DNA of 64,000 nucleotides from Allonocardiopsis opalescens (GTDB lineage: Bacteria; Actinomycetota; Actinomycetes; Streptosporangiales; Streptosporangiaceae), in NCBI RefSeq assembly GCF_003002095.1, contig NZ_PVZC01000007.1:372001-436000 (forward strand), read 5' to 3'. The position numbers were made by a program, and so were the translations under genes. How positions within the stretch are numbered: position 1 is the first letter of the stretch; every line of letters begins with the position of its first letter. Below, piece by piece: positions 29,167-37,892 of this stretch. Under the pieces are notes generated by a model. It was given only the letters and a program-made list of their open reading frames with translations. It was not told the origin of the DNA and ran no database searches.

Positions 29167-29577
29167 TCAGCCCGCGCCCCGGATGTGCTCCGCGATGGCG
29201 GCCAGGTCGGCGTGGTCGGCCGGCGCGCCACTCCACGGCGCGCGCACGTTGTCGCCGTACCACCGGGGGACGAGGTGCACGTGTACGTGCGGGACCTCCT
29301 GTCCGGCGGCCGCACCGGTGGAGTGCGTGATGGTGAGGCCGTCCGGTTCCAGCGCCGCCCGCAGCCGCAGGGCGGTCACGCGCACCGCGCCGGCGAGTCT
29401 GGCGCCGTCGTCGTCGGTGAGGTCCCACACCGCGGCGATGTGCCGTCGTGGCACCACGATGGTGTGCCCCAGCGTGGCCGGAGCGGTGTCGAGGAAGGCG
29501 AGCGTGTGCGCGTCGGCGGCCACCAGGTGCGCGGGGCCCGCTCCGGCCGCGATCCGGCAGAAAACGCAGGCGTCCAT
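29167..29577 (-). CDS. HIT family hydrolase
   Basis: The 136-residue protein has CVFCRIAAG at its N-terminus, as in zinc-binding HIT proteins, VPRRHIAAVWDL, and the histidine triad as VPHVHVHLVPR near residue 95. HIT proteins hydrolyse nucleotide conjugates such as AMP-lysine or dinucleoside polyphosphates. It lies just upstream of the nucleotidyltransferase-like gene on the same strand (106 bp gap), and the two may be transcribed together, a plausible pairing of AMP-transfer and AMP-removal functions, though that is inference. Confidence 0.88.
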   Translation of the reverse strand: MDACVFCRIAAGAGPAHLVAADAHTLAFLDTAPATLGHTIVVPRRHIAAVWDLTDDDGARLAGAVRVTALRLRAALEPDGLTITHSTGAAAGQEVPHVHVHLVPRWYGDNVRAPWSGAPADHADLAAIAEHIRGAG

Positions 29578-29721
29578 CGCCGCATGCTAGCCTCCGCGTG
29601 CCGGACGCCCCGGGCTCCGGGCGGCGAAGGGCGGGACCGGCCATGCCCGCGGAATCGAATCAGGAATGCATTCGTGTCGGCGCGGCGCCCCGCTGTCATG
29701 AGCCGCTGCTACCTTCCGGCC

Positions 29722-30324
29722 ATGAGCCTGAGCATGCATCTCTACCTCGCCGACATCGAGCAGGTCGGTGCCGCCGTCGGCTCCCGCGACGAGAAGCTCC
29801 GCCGGATGATCGGTGGCCGGTTCAAGCGAAATCTCACCGCCGACGACGACTACTTCCGCAGCGAGATCGAGAGAGGCGCCCCGACCCGCTACGAATCCCT
29901 GCGCGCCGTCATCGACGGCGGCCCCTTCGACCCCGCGTGGGCCTTCCAGTACGCCTACGCCTACGAGCTGATCTGCCGCTTCCACGGCCGCTTCCTGGAC
30001 AACAACTGGTTCAGCCCCTTCCGCTTCGCCTGGCTCGGCCAGGTCGACGAGCAATTGCAGCGCATCGGCCTCACCGCCGTCACCGTCAGCGCTTTCAGTT
30101 ACCCGGGATTCCCCCCGCCGCTGCCCACCCCTTCCGACCTCCCCGGCTGCGGCGAATGGCGCCCCGACGAATGCCGCAAGGCCCTCGACCAGTGGGAGGC
30201 CGTCACCCCTGAGCAGCGCGCCGAACTCCCCCGCGACGAACGCGCCGCCATCGAGTCCTGCGTCGAATGGATGCGCGCGGCCACGGCCCGCGAGGGGCAC
30301 GGCATCATCGGGTTCTGCTACTGA
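29722..30324 (+). CDS. DUF7691-like hypothetical protein
   Basis: The 200-residue protein begins MSLSMHLYLADIEQVGAAVGSRDEKL and has FQYAYAYELICRFHGRFLDNNWFSPFRFAWLG in its middle, the pattern of a family of actinobacterial cytosolic proteins of unknown function found as DUF7691. Such proteins often occur beside toxin-immunity or polymorphic-toxin genes, but none are seen here. No clear ribosome site precedes the ATG at 29722; an upstream ATG at 29698 would add eight residues. Confidence 0.65.
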   Translation: MSLSMHLYLADIEQVGAAVGSRDEKLRRMIGGRFKRNLTADDDYFRSEIERGAPTRYESLRAVIDGGPFDPAWAFQYAYAYELICRFHGRFLDNNWFSPFRFAWLGQVDEQLQRIGLTAVTVSAFSYPGFPPPLPTPSDLPGCGEWRPDECRKALDQWEAVTPEQRAELPRDERAAIESCVEWMRAATAREGHGIIGFCY

Positions 30325-30399
30325 ACGCGCCACGCGGAACACCGGCGGCCACATCTCGGAGCCGGCGCCCGAGTGCCGGCCGGTGCGGCGCCGCCGTGC

Positions 30400-31257
30400 T
30401 CACCGGCCGGTTCCAGCACGTCCGTTCGGCCCGTGCCGCGCGGCGGTGTCGGCGAGCGTGCGGACCAGTGCCGCCAGGGGGAGGTCGCGGCGCTGCTCCG
30501 CCCATACGGCCATGAGCCTGGTCCGCCGCCCGGTGACCGGAACGGCGGCGAGGCCGCGGCCCAGCCCGGCGGCGACCGACTCCGGGAGTACGGCGACCAT
30601 GCGGCCGAGGGCGATCAGCTCGGCGACCTGTCCGGTATCACTGATGAGCGGGCCGGTGCCGGGTGACCGGGCCGTCCAGCGCGGCATGGTCTCGCCGCCC
30701 AGTTCCGCCATGCTCACGCGATCGCGCCGCGCGAGCGGGTGGTTCGGGGCGAACACGGCCATCTCCTGTTCGACGAGCAGATCCTGGACGGCCAGTCCGG
30801 CCGTCTCCTCCTGTGGCAGGCGCAGCAGGGCCAGGTCGGCGGAGCCGTCCCGCAGCAGGGTCTTCTCCTCGCCGATACCGCAGATCGTCACCTCGACCGC
30901 CACGGCCTCGGGCTGTTCGGCGTATCGGGGCAGCGCGGCGGCGAGCAGCCCCGCGTCTCCTCCGGGCTTGGTGGCCACGACCAGCCGCGGCGCCGCGGCG
31001 CCGGCGCGTTGGGCCAGCCGCCGCGCCGCCGCCAGGGACGCCAGCGCGACGCGCCCGTGTTCGAGCAGGACGGCCCCGGCCGCGGTCAGCGCGACCCCGC
31101 GGCTGCCGCGCTCCAGCAGACGCACACCCAACCGCCGCTCAAGCCGCTGGATGGCCCGTGACAGCGGCGGCTGCGCCATACCCAGCCGTGCCGCGGCACG
31201 GCTGACACTGAGCTCTTCTGCCACCGCGACGAAGTAGGCCAGCTCACGGGAGTCCAT
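30400..31257 (-). CDS. LysR family transcriptional regulator
   Basis: The 285-residue regulator starts MDSRELAYFVAVAEELSVSRAAARLG, with the LysR winged helix-turn-helix (PPLSRAIQRLERRLGVRLLER), and continues with a periplasmic-binding-like effector domain (LLRDGSADLALLRLP). It is divergent from the SnoaL-like gene, 71 bp away, and probably activates it in response to a small molecule. Confidence 0.87.
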   Translation of the reverse strand: MDSRELAYFVAVAEELSVSRAAARLGMAQPPLSRAIQRLERRLGVRLLERGSRGVALTAAGAVLLEHGRVALASLAAARRLAQRAGAAAPRLVVATKPGGDAGLLAAALPRYAEQPEAVAVEVTICGIGEEKTLLRDGSADLALLRLPQEETAGLAVQDLLVEQEMAVFAPNHPLARRDRVSMAELGGETMPRWTARSPGTGPLISDTGQVAELIALGRMVAVLPESVAAGLGRGLAAVPVTGRRTRLMAVWAEQRRDLPLAALVRTLADTAARHGPNGRAGTGR

Positions 31258-31328
31258 ACCCTCACGGTATGGGGGCGGATCCGATCGGTCTTTGCCCGGC
31301 GCACGATCCGTCCGCTGAACTCGGTGGC

Positions 31329-31754
31329 ATGAACGAGACGGACACCACCAGCTCCAACGAGCAGCGCATCCGGGACTTCGTCGGCAAGGTGCAGCAGGAG
31401 GGACGGCTGGACCTGATCGACACCCTGGTGCATCCCGACTACCGCGACCACACCGCCGAACCCGGCCAGGGCACGGACCGCGACGGGGTCCGCGCCACCA
31501 TGGCGGCCATGCACACGGCCTTCACCGATCTCTCGGTGGAGATCCTGCACTGCGTCGCGCACAGCGGCATCGTCGCCACCCACAAACTCTTCCGCGGCAG
31601 GCACACCGGCCCGTGGTTCGGCGTCCCGCCGTCGGGCCGGCAGGTCGAGTTCCGCGTCATGGACATGGTCGGCTTCCGCGACGGGCGCATGTACGAGCAC
31701 TGGGCCGTGGCGGACTCGCTCACCCTGCTCCGCCAGACCGGCGCACTGCCCTGA
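31329..31754 (+). CDS. SnoaL-like ester cyclase family protein
   Basis: The 141-residue protein fits the SnoaL polyketide-cyclase-like family: IRDFVGKVQQEGRLDLIDTLVHPDYRDHT, TMAAMHTAFTDLSVEIL, and FRVMDMVGFRDGRMYEHWAVADSLTLLRQTG. These proteins often act in ester or aldol cyclisation or as small-molecule enzymes of unknown substrate. The start at 31329 follows GGTGGC. Divergent LysR gene implies regulated expression. Its end converges on the phosphotransferase gene. Confidence 0.8.
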   Translation: MNETDTTSSNEQRIRDFVGKVQQEGRLDLIDTLVHPDYRDHTAEPGQGTDRDGVRATMAAMHTAFTDLSVEILHCVAHSGIVATHKLFRGRHTGPWFGVPPSGRQVEFRVMDMVGFRDGRMYEHWAVADSLTLLRQTGALP

Positions 31755-31815
31755 CCCGTCGCCACGGGACCTCGCCCCATCGGGACACGGGCGCCGGGCG
31801 CCGGCGAGGACGCGA

Positions 31816-32814
31816 TCAGCCCTGGTCGTCCTCACCGAGGCGGTCCAGGGTGTCGACCAGTCCGTTCCAGGCCAGTTCCGTATCCGGCGTCCGCCCGTGC
31901 GGTGCGCGGAACCAGGCGGCGTACTCGGCGACGTCCTCCAGGGCCCAGCGCCGCCGGTACAGCTCCAGCGCGAGCGGGTCGGGCCGCCGTCCGGTGGCCT
32001 CGGCGTAGCGGGCGAGGTCGTCGGAACCTTCGGCGACCTGCCACAGGTCGCGCTCGGGCACGGCCAGTCCGACGGTGTCCCAGTCGAGCAGCCGGAAGCC
32101 CCCGTCCTGCCGCAGCAGATTCGCGGAGTGCGGTTCGCCGTGGGTCACCACCAGGACCGGCCCGTCTGCCGCGACGTCGGCCGCCAGCCGGTCGAAGGCG
32201 GCCAGGCTCCGGCGCAGCACCTCGGCGCGGTCGGCGAAGAGCGCGCGGCTCCGCTCGGCGAAGGGCCCGCCGTGCCACGGCTCCCCGAGTTCGGCGAGCG
32301 CCCGCTCCAGGCCGGCGCGGGCCGACGGCTGGGGCGACGGCACCGGGACCTCGCCGGGTGGCGGCTGCCGGTGCAGCTCGGCGAGCACATCGATGACCAG
32401 CCGCCGATCGGCGTCCCCCAGCCGCTCGCCGAAAGCGCCCGCGCTGCCGTCCAGGAACGGGAAGACGCTGACCGCGTACCGCTCCCCCAGCGGCCGCACC
32501 GTCCCGCCCCCGGCCGTCCGCACCGGCGCGACCACGAATTCCAGTCCGGCCTCGCGCAGCGCCGCCGCCGTGTCCATGGCCCGCCGCAGCCCCTGGTAGG
32601 CGTCCGGAGGCGTCGCGCCGCAGTGCCACTTGTGCGCCAGGTCGGCGACGGTCACGAACCAGCGCCGCCCGTCGCTCCCGACCGCTGTCCAGTGGTGGTC
32701 GCCGAAGCCCACGGGCGCGTACGCCAGCGTGGCGGCGTCGATGCCCCAGTCCGCAAGGCACTCCCGGAGGGCGTCGTCGTGCAGATCGGTCGGCCGCTGC
32801 TCCATGGCGCGCAT
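31816..32814 (-). CDS. Aminoglycoside phosphotransferase family protein
   Basis: The 332-residue kinase-like protein has the catalytic loop as VVTHGEPHSANLLRQDGG, with Glu where most family members have Asp, and the metal-binding motif FRLLDWDTVGLAVPERDLWQVA. It resembles spectinomycin/hydroxyurea-type APH relatives, where HGEPH is common. It could phosphorylate an antibiotic or a metabolite; nothing nearby indicates which. ATG at 32814 is used; a second ATG three codons in is possible. Confidence 0.8.
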   Translation of the reverse strand: MRAMEQRPTDLHDDALRECLADWGIDAATLAYAPVGFGDHHWTAVGSDGRRWFVTVADLAHKWHCGATPPDAYQGLRRAMDTAAALREAGLEFVVAPVRTAGGGTVRPLGERYAVSVFPFLDGSAGAFGERLGDADRRLVIDVLAELHRQPPPGEVPVPSPQPSARAGLERALAELGEPWHGGPFAERSRALFADRAEVLRRSLAAFDRLAADVAADGPVLVVTHGEPHSANLLRQDGGFRLLDWDTVGLAVPERDLWQVAEGSDDLARYAEATGRRPDPLALELYRRRWALEDVAEYAAWFRAPHGRTPDTELAWNGLVDTLDRLGEDDQG

Positions 32815-33040
32815 GCTAGGTGATCATCTCCGCACGGGCCCACCGCTTTTCGGCGCCGGCAGAACCGGGCGAGCGCACCGCCGACCACCGCGCTCAGCGA
32901 GCCCGACCGGTGGCCTGCCATGACCGCGTGTCACCGCGACCGGGTGCGCGGTCCGCGCACCGCCTCCCACCAGCGGCGTCCGGCGCGCTTGCCGGGTACC
33001 GCGTTCACCGAGCGTCAGGGCGGTGCGGCACCATGGGCGC

Positions 33041-33967
33041 ATGGGCATTGACGATCAATGGCGCGTGCGCTTCGACGCCGAGGTGACCTTCGCGAACGGC
33101 GGCGGTCTGCGCGTGGACGACTTCCGCTTGGACATCCCCGGTGACGACATCGGCGACCGTGAGCTGGCCGAGCTCTTCGTGCGCCATCTCGGCCTGCTCA
33201 TGGTCGACGAGGTGCGGATCAGCGCCAAGAAGCTGATCCGGGAGCAGCACAAGGGCTCGCGCGGCACCGCGTCGGCCGAACCGGCACCGGCGGAGGCGGC
33301 CACCGGCCGCACCGTGATCGACCTCAGCCACCGCGTGCGCACCGGCATGGAGACCTATCCGGGCCTGCCCGGCCCCGAGATCGGCGCCCACCTCAGCCGC
33401 GAGGAGTCGCGCGGCCACTACGCGCCGGGCACGGAGTTCCACATCGGCCGGGTGAGCATGGTCGGCAACACCGGCACCTACCTGGACGCCCCGTTCCACC
33501 GCTTCGCCGACGGCCCCGACCTGGCCAACGTCCTGCTGTCGCGCATGGTCGACCTGGACGGCGTCGTCGTGCGCGCCACCGTCGGCGACCAGCGCGCCAT
33601 CGACCGCTCGCTGCTGCTCCCCCACGACGTCACCGGCCGCGCCGTCCTGCTGCACACCGGCTGGGACCGCCACTTCGGCACCACCCGCTACAACGACGGC
33701 CACCCCTACCTCACCGCCGACGGCGCCGCCTGGCTGGTCGAGCAGGGCGCCGCCCTCGTCGGCATCGACTCCCTCAACATCGACGACACCGACGACGCCT
33801 TCCGCCCCGCCCACACCGCCCTCCTCGGCGCCGGTATCCCCGTGGTCGAACACCTCCGCGGCCTCGACCGCCTCCCACCCCACGGCTTCCGCTTCACCGC
33901 GGCCCCACCCGCCGTCGAGGGCCTGGGCACCTTCACCGTCCGCGCCTTCGCCCTGCTCGACCACTGA
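33041..33967 (+). CDS. Cyclase family protein with an extra N-terminal domain
   Basis: The 308-residue product has two parts. Residues about 88-308 are a kynurenine-formamidase-like cyclase (PF04199 type): VIDLSHRVRTGMETYPGLPGPE, and the metal-binding GNTGTYLDAPFHRF, ending in FTAAPPAVEGLGTFTVRAFAL. Residues 1-75 form an acidic alpha/beta segment (RVRFDAEVTFANGGGLRVDDF, GDRELAELFVRHLGLLMVDE) joined by a short Ala/Glu linker; I do not recognise it. The cyclase part probably hydrolyses an amide or lactone with a bound metal. The start could also be the GTG at 33023. The fusion suggests a regulatory or oligomerisation module. Confidence 0.78.
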   Translation: MGIDDQWRVRFDAEVTFANGGGLRVDDFRLDIPGDDIGDRELAELFVRHLGLLMVDEVRISAKKLIREQHKGSRGTASAEPAPAEAATGRTVIDLSHRVRTGMETYPGLPGPEIGAHLSREESRGHYAPGTEFHIGRVSMVGNTGTYLDAPFHRFADGPDLANVLLSRMVDLDGVVVRATVGDQRAIDRSLLLPHDVTGRAVLLHTGWDRHFGTTRYNDGHPYLTADGAAWLVEQGAALVGIDSLNIDDTDDAFRPAHTALLGAGIPVVEHLRGLDRLPPHGFRFTAAPPAVEGLGTFTVRAFALLDH

Positions 33968-34272
33968 CAAAACCACTTGATCCACCGGCTCCCGGCCGCC
34001 ACACTCACCCTCGGCCCATCCGACAACCGCACCCCATAACGAACGGCGACCGCCTTCGCACCGGCGGCTCCGCGTGCACGCGCGGGCAAGGAGCACCGCA
34101 GCGGCGCACGGACGCTCCAAGCGCCCTCGCCGCGTGTCGTACCGGGCACCGCCACCGCGCGGCGCCGCCGCACGCACGCGCCCGACCACCGCGAGGCGCC
34201 GCCGCACCGAGCCCTGGGACCCGTGCGGACCGCTACCGCGGCGGCGCACCGCCGCTCAGACGAGGAAGTCCA
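33968..34272. other. Gene-free stretch before the DinB gene
   Basis: 305 bases with no plausible ORF or strong hairpin. It should contain the promoter of the DinB-like gene; I cannot identify one. Confidence 0.3.
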
Positions 34273-34800
34273 ATGCCGCTGTCCCGCACCGAGCTGCTGC
34301 GCTGGCAGTTCGACTTCACCTGGTCGCTCTTCGAGCTGCACCTGGCCGAACTCGCCCCCGAGGACTTCCGCTGGGAACCCGCGCCCCTCACCTGGACCAT
34401 GCACCGCTCCCCCGACGGCACCTGGACCCCCGACTGGGCCGAAACCGAACCCGACCCCATCCCCGTTCCCACCACCGCCTGGACCACCTGGCACATCGGC
34501 TGGTGGTGGACCGTGACCCTCGACCACATGCAGGGCCGCCCCCCGACCGACCGCACCGCCATCAGCTGGCCCGGCCCCGGCGAACCCACGATCGCCTGGC
34601 TCCGCTCCCTCCACGACCAGTGGCGCACCGTCCTGTCCACCCTGACCGAGGCCGACCTGGACGCCCCCGCCCCGTTCCCCTGGCAGAACGACCCCACCAT
34701 GACCGTCGCCCACACCGCCGCCTGGCTCAACGCCGAACTGATGAAGAACGTCACCGAGATCGGCCAGCTCCGGCTCATCCGGGCGGCATCGACGTCTTGA
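34273..34800 (+). CDS. DinB family protein
   Basis: The 175-residue protein is a DinB/YfiT-like four-helix bundle: ELLRWQFDFTWSLFELHLAEL at the N-terminus, TTAWTTWHIGWWWTVTLDHMQ with a His, and TVAHTAAWLNAELMKNVTEIGQ with the last metal-binding His. Three histidines suggest a nickel or zinc site and thiol-dependent transferase activity (for example mycothiol). GAGGAAG precedes the ATG. A decayed CRISPR remnant begins right after the stop. Confidence 0.82.
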   Translation: MPLSRTELLRWQFDFTWSLFELHLAELAPEDFRWEPAPLTWTMHRSPDGTWTPDWAETEPDPIPVPTTAWTTWHIGWWWTVTLDHMQGRPPTDRTAISWPGPGEPTIAWLRSLHDQWRTVLSTLTEADLDAPAPFPWQNDPTMTVAHTAAWLNAELMKNVTEIGQLRLIRAASTS

Positions 34801-34951
34801 CCAGGCTTCCCCGCGTGCGCGGGGCGGACGACCCTCGCCGCTGGGACGCCGCGCAGGAACTCGGTTCACCCCCGCGTGCGCGGGGCGGACGGCCGCTGAG
34901 GCGCAGTGGAACCTTGCCCGCGCGTGAGCCCCCCGCACGCCGGGATGGTCG
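34801..34951 (+). CRISPR. Decayed type I-E CRISPR remnant (three degenerate repeats)
   Basis: Two near-identical copies of CCCCGCGTGCGCGGGGCGGAC end at 34829 and 34890, exactly 61 bp apart, the period of a 29-nt repeat plus 32-nt spacer. A third degenerate copy (GTGAGCCCCCCGCACGCCGG then GATGGTC) ends at 34950, 60 bp later, and keeps the GGGATGGTC handle seen in the intact repeats at 51.2 and 60 kb. There is no leader or cas gene nearby, and the repeats have diverged at the ends, so this looks like a dying array. The rest, to 35125, holds nothing recognisable. Confidence 0.65.
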
Positions 34952-35125
34952 AACAACTGCGGCGCCCTTCCCGTTACACCTCCGAAGCGCCGTCACCGGT
35001 CACCACCACGGGTCATCCGTGCCGGCCCGTCCTCGGTGTCGGCCGACAGCGTGGCGGGCGGGAAGCGGTGCTGGTGGACCTGGGTGACCGCCTCCGACCA
35101 ACGCGGCTGCGGTGCGGTGCCGCAC

Positions 35126-35773
35126 TTACGCCTTCGGAATGTCCACCGCGATCTCGCCGCCCAGGTTGTAGCCGGGGGAGAGGTCGAGTTCGTCGCCGCT
35201 CCAGAAGCGGCCGGGGTCGTACCAGTTGACGCGGCGGCGGCCGGTGGGGAGGAGGCCCATCGCCTCGTAGGTGAGTGCCACCACCTCGGCGCAGTAGGCG
35301 GTTTCGAGTTCGCGTTCGGTGCGGGTGGGGCGACGGCGGAGGTTGGGGACGCGGCCGCGGAGCCAGCGGCCGGCCAGGCGGGCGGTGGAGGGGAACGGGG
35401 TGCCGTCGAGGCGGGCGATCGTGCGGAGGACGGCGTCCTCCATGGCGCGGGTGACGGGGCGGTCGAGCTGGCGGAGCCAGCCGCGCTGGCCGTATCTGGT
35501 CGCCCAGACGAGCACGGCCGAGCGCAGGTCGTGCAGCTGGACGCCGCGCTGGTGGGTGCCGGTCCACATGTCGGGCAGCGAGCGGCCGAGTTCGGCGTGC
35601 CACATCAGCGGTGGCAGGTCATCGATGACCACGGACATGCCGACGTGGTTGACGGGGCTGTTGGTCGTCACCTGGATGGCGCGGTCGTGCACGCTGCGGC
35701 CGCGGAACACCCAGACGTCGCCGGTGCGGGTCAGGTCGAGTGCCTTGTCGAGGTTGATGCGCGCTTCGGACAC
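35126..35773 (-). CDS. YiiX/YebB-like permuted NlpC/P60 family protein
   Basis: The 215-residue protein begins TGDVWVFRGRSVHDRAIQVTTNSPVNHVGMSVV, where the His of VNHVGM, and later the Cys in TAYCAEVVALTYEAMG, fit the permuted papain-like (YiiX type) His and Cys order. WHAELGRSLPDMW supplies the middle strand. Such proteins are amide or lipid hydrolases; there is no signal peptide, so the site of action is probably the cytosol or the inner face of the membrane. It is divergent from the small membrane protein gene with only 17 bp between. Confidence 0.68.
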   Translation of the reverse strand: MSEARINLDKALDLTRTGDVWVFRGRSVHDRAIQVTTNSPVNHVGMSVVIDDLPPLMWHAELGRSLPDMWTGTHQRGVQLHDLRSAVLVWATRYGQRGWLRQLDRPVTRAMEDAVLRTIARLDGTPFPSTARLAGRWLRGRVPNLRRRPTRTERELETAYCAEVVALTYEAMGLLPTGRRRVNWYDPGRFWSGDELDLSPGYNLGGEIAVDIPKA

Positions 35774-35790
35774 GCCGATAGCCTAGGCGC

Positions 35791-36198
35791 ATGCGCTGGT
35801 GGAAGATAATCGGTCTGGCCGCGTTCACGGGTGTCGCCGCCACCGGAGTGGTGATCGTCCGCGCGGAGCGGCGGCGCCGCGCCTACACGCCCGACGAGAT
35901 CCGCACCCGGCTGCGCGACCGGCTGGCCGAGGCGTCGGCGGCCGATCCCGCAGGTGACGGCCCCATGCTGCTGCCCCCGCCGCCCGAGACCCTGCCCGCG
36001 CGGCTGCGCCGCGCCCTGGCGTCGGCGCGCGCCCGCCTCACCGGCGCCGTCCCCGCGCCGGACGGCGACGCCTCGACCGCACCCGGCCACTCCCCCGCCG
36101 CCTCGCTACTCGACCGCGCCCGCAGCGCCGCCCGCCACTGGTGGCGGGGCACCTCCGGCCGCCCGGACGCGCCGCCGCCGCTGTCACCGGAGAAGTGA
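35791..36198 (+). CDS. Hypothetical single-span membrane protein
   Basis: The 135-residue product has one N-terminal transmembrane segment (IIGLAAFTGVAATGVVIV), then a basic RAERRRR stop-transfer sequence and a long charged, Pro/Ala-rich cytoplasmic tail with helical arginine-rich segments. I do not recognise the family. It is divergent from the NlpC/P60-like gene, sharing a very short promoter region, which may mean joint control. Confidence 0.55.
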   Translation: MRWWKIIGLAAFTGVAATGVVIVRAERRRRAYTPDEIRTRLRDRLAEASAADPAGDGPMLLPPPPETLPARLRRALASARARLTGAVPAPDGDASTAPGHSPAASLLDRARSAARHWWRGTSGRPDAPPPLSPEK

Positions 36199-36314
36199 CG
36201 GGCACTCTCGGCCATCGGTCCGGGCCTCCTCCAGGAAGCACTCGGACGCCGTCCGCCGCGTCCGGTGTCGGCGCCGTCTCATAGGTCCCCGCACCGGGCA
36301 GTACCGGCGCGCCG

Positions 36315-37229
36315 TCACTCCGTGCGCGGGAGTTCCACGGTCCGGCGTTCGCGGCGGGCGGTGTCGGCGGCGGCGAGGATGTCGACGACCTCGCGGCCGA
36401 AGCGGACGTCGCACGGGTGGCGGGTCGAACCGGTGGCGATGGCGTGCAGGAGCTGGTCGAGTGCCGTGCCGAAGGCGTCCACGGCGGTGCGGTCGCCGCT
36501 GGGAACGGTGGCCAGGCCGTGCTCGCCGTAGAAGACGAACTCGTGGCTGACGGCGGCGGGGGCGGCGTCCAGGCTGAGGGCGAGGGTGCTGACCTGGCCG
36601 GCGTCGTGCCGCGCGACCATGTGGACGGTGCCGCGCGGGCCGTCGACGGCGGTGACCTCGCGGACGGGGCCGAGCACCGGCAGGATGATCGACAGTGCGT
36701 GCGGGCCGATGTCCCACAGGCCGCCCCGCTCCCGGCGCCACGGCGAGGCGCCGAAGGGGTTGCCCGGCTGGAAGATGGCGGCGAACATCGTGGCGCGGAC
36801 GCCGTCCCAGCCGCCGGTCTCGGCCGTCTCGCGCAGGAAGGCGTCGACATTGGCGGAGAACCGGTTGGTGAAGAACACCACCGACGCGAGGTTCGCCGCC
36901 GCCACCTCGGCCACGATCGCGGCCGCGTCGTCGCGGTCGAGCGCGAGCGGCTTGTCGAGCAGCAGGTGCCGCCCGGCGCGGGCGGCGCGCAGCGCGAGGC
37001 CGGCCTGGACGTCGGGGGGCAGCGCGATCGCGACGGCGTCGACATCGCCGATGAGGGCGTCGGGGTCGTCGTAGGGCCGGATGCCGAAGCGCTCGGCCAG
37101 TACCGTCGCCTTGGCCGGGTCGCGGCCCCACACGCCGACGAAGTCGGTGCCGGAATGCGCCGCGAGTGCCGTCGCCTGCGTCTCTGACGCCCAGAAACCT
37201 GTTCCCAGCAGCCCGAATCGCACGCTCAT
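36315..37229 (-). CDS. Gfo/Idh/MocA family oxidoreductase
   Basis: The 304-residue protein starts FGLLGTGFWASETQATALAAH, a Rossmann NAD(P) loop, and has the family's GRHLLLDKPLALD motif with the catalytic Lys, and RRERGGLWDIGPHALSIIL with the second conserved Asp/His. It oxidises or reduces a sugar or polyol. No operon partner fixes the substrate. Confidence 0.87.
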   Translation of the reverse strand: MSVRFGLLGTGFWASETQATALAAHSGTDFVGVWGRDPAKATVLAERFGIRPYDDPDALIGDVDAVAIALPPDVQAGLALRAARAGRHLLLDKPLALDRDDAAAIVAEVAAANLASVVFFTNRFSANVDAFLRETAETGGWDGVRATMFAAIFQPGNPFGASPWRRERGGLWDIGPHALSIILPVLGPVREVTAVDGPRGTVHMVARHDAGQVSTLALSLDAAPAAVSHEFVFYGEHGLATVPSGDRTAVDAFGTALDQLLHAIATGSTRHPCDVRFGREVVDILAAADTARRERRTVELPRTE

Positions 37230-37393
37230 GCGTCAGCCCTTCTGTCGGCCCCGGCCATTGTGCCGCGCCGGCCGCTCAGCGCGCCAACCACCCCCGGTCC
37301 GCGCGTCGGACGACGCCGGCTGAGTGCTTCGCGCCGACGGGCTGAGTAGCGCGACTCAGGCGGGGACGCCCGCGCGGGCCGAGGATGGCCGCC

Positions 37394-37687
37394 ATGAGCA
37401 GAGCACCGCTCCCCACCAAGACGACCTCCGCCTTCTTCGTCCAGTCGGTCCTCTCCTTCGGCATCTCGGCCGTGGGTGTCGGGATCGGCGTCGCCTACCT
37501 GCCCGTCGACATGTGGATGCGCGCCTTCCTCGGGCTCGGCCTGCTGTACGTGATCACGTCGACGTTCACCCTGGCCAAGTGCGTGCGCGACCGGCAGGAG
37601 GAGACGGCCGTGACCAGCCGCGTCGACCGGGCACGGCTCGACAAACTGCTCGCCGAACACGACCCGTACCAGGTTGACGGCGTGTGA
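37394..37687 (+). CDS. YiaA/YiaB-type inner membrane protein
   Basis: The 97-residue protein has two transmembrane helices (FFVQSVLSFGISAVGVGIGVAYL and AFLGLGLLYVITSTFTLAKCV, each shown here as separate spans around residues 12-34 and 41-62), the paired layout of the YiaAB family, and a charged cytoplasmic tail. Function unknown. GAGG nine nt upstream favours the ATG at 37394 over one three codons before it. Confidence 0.75.
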   Translation: MSRAPLPTKTTSAFFVQSVLSFGISAVGVGIGVAYLPVDMWMRAFLGLGLLYVITSTFTLAKCVRDRQEETAVTSRVDRARLDKLLAEHDPYQVDGV

Positions 37688-37765
37688 GCGGGGCGGTGCG
37701 CCGCACTTTCGGAGCGGGATGTTCGCGTGCACGAAAGACAGTTCTGTCCGGCAGACGCCCGACCC

Positions 37766-37834
37766 CTACTTCGCATCGCGAAAAGCAATGGCCGACCGCC
37801 GAACAATCGCCATGAACGCTTCGACCTCGCTCAT
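37766..37834 (-). pseudogene. Short ORF, possible truncated NTF2-like gene start
   Basis: A 22-codon frame reading MSEVEAFMAIVRRSAIAFRD plus two residues ends at a TAG, behind a good GGAAAGG ribosome site. The opening resembles the N-terminus of NTF2/ketosteroid-isomerase-like proteins, but nothing recognisable follows the stop, and third positions are less GC-rich than around it. It may be the remnant of a truncated gene. Confidence 0.3.
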
Positions 37835-37892
37835 CCATTCACCTTTCCAGCGCGCCTCGGCCCCCCGCCGGACGCCTGCTAAGGCGCTTCGG

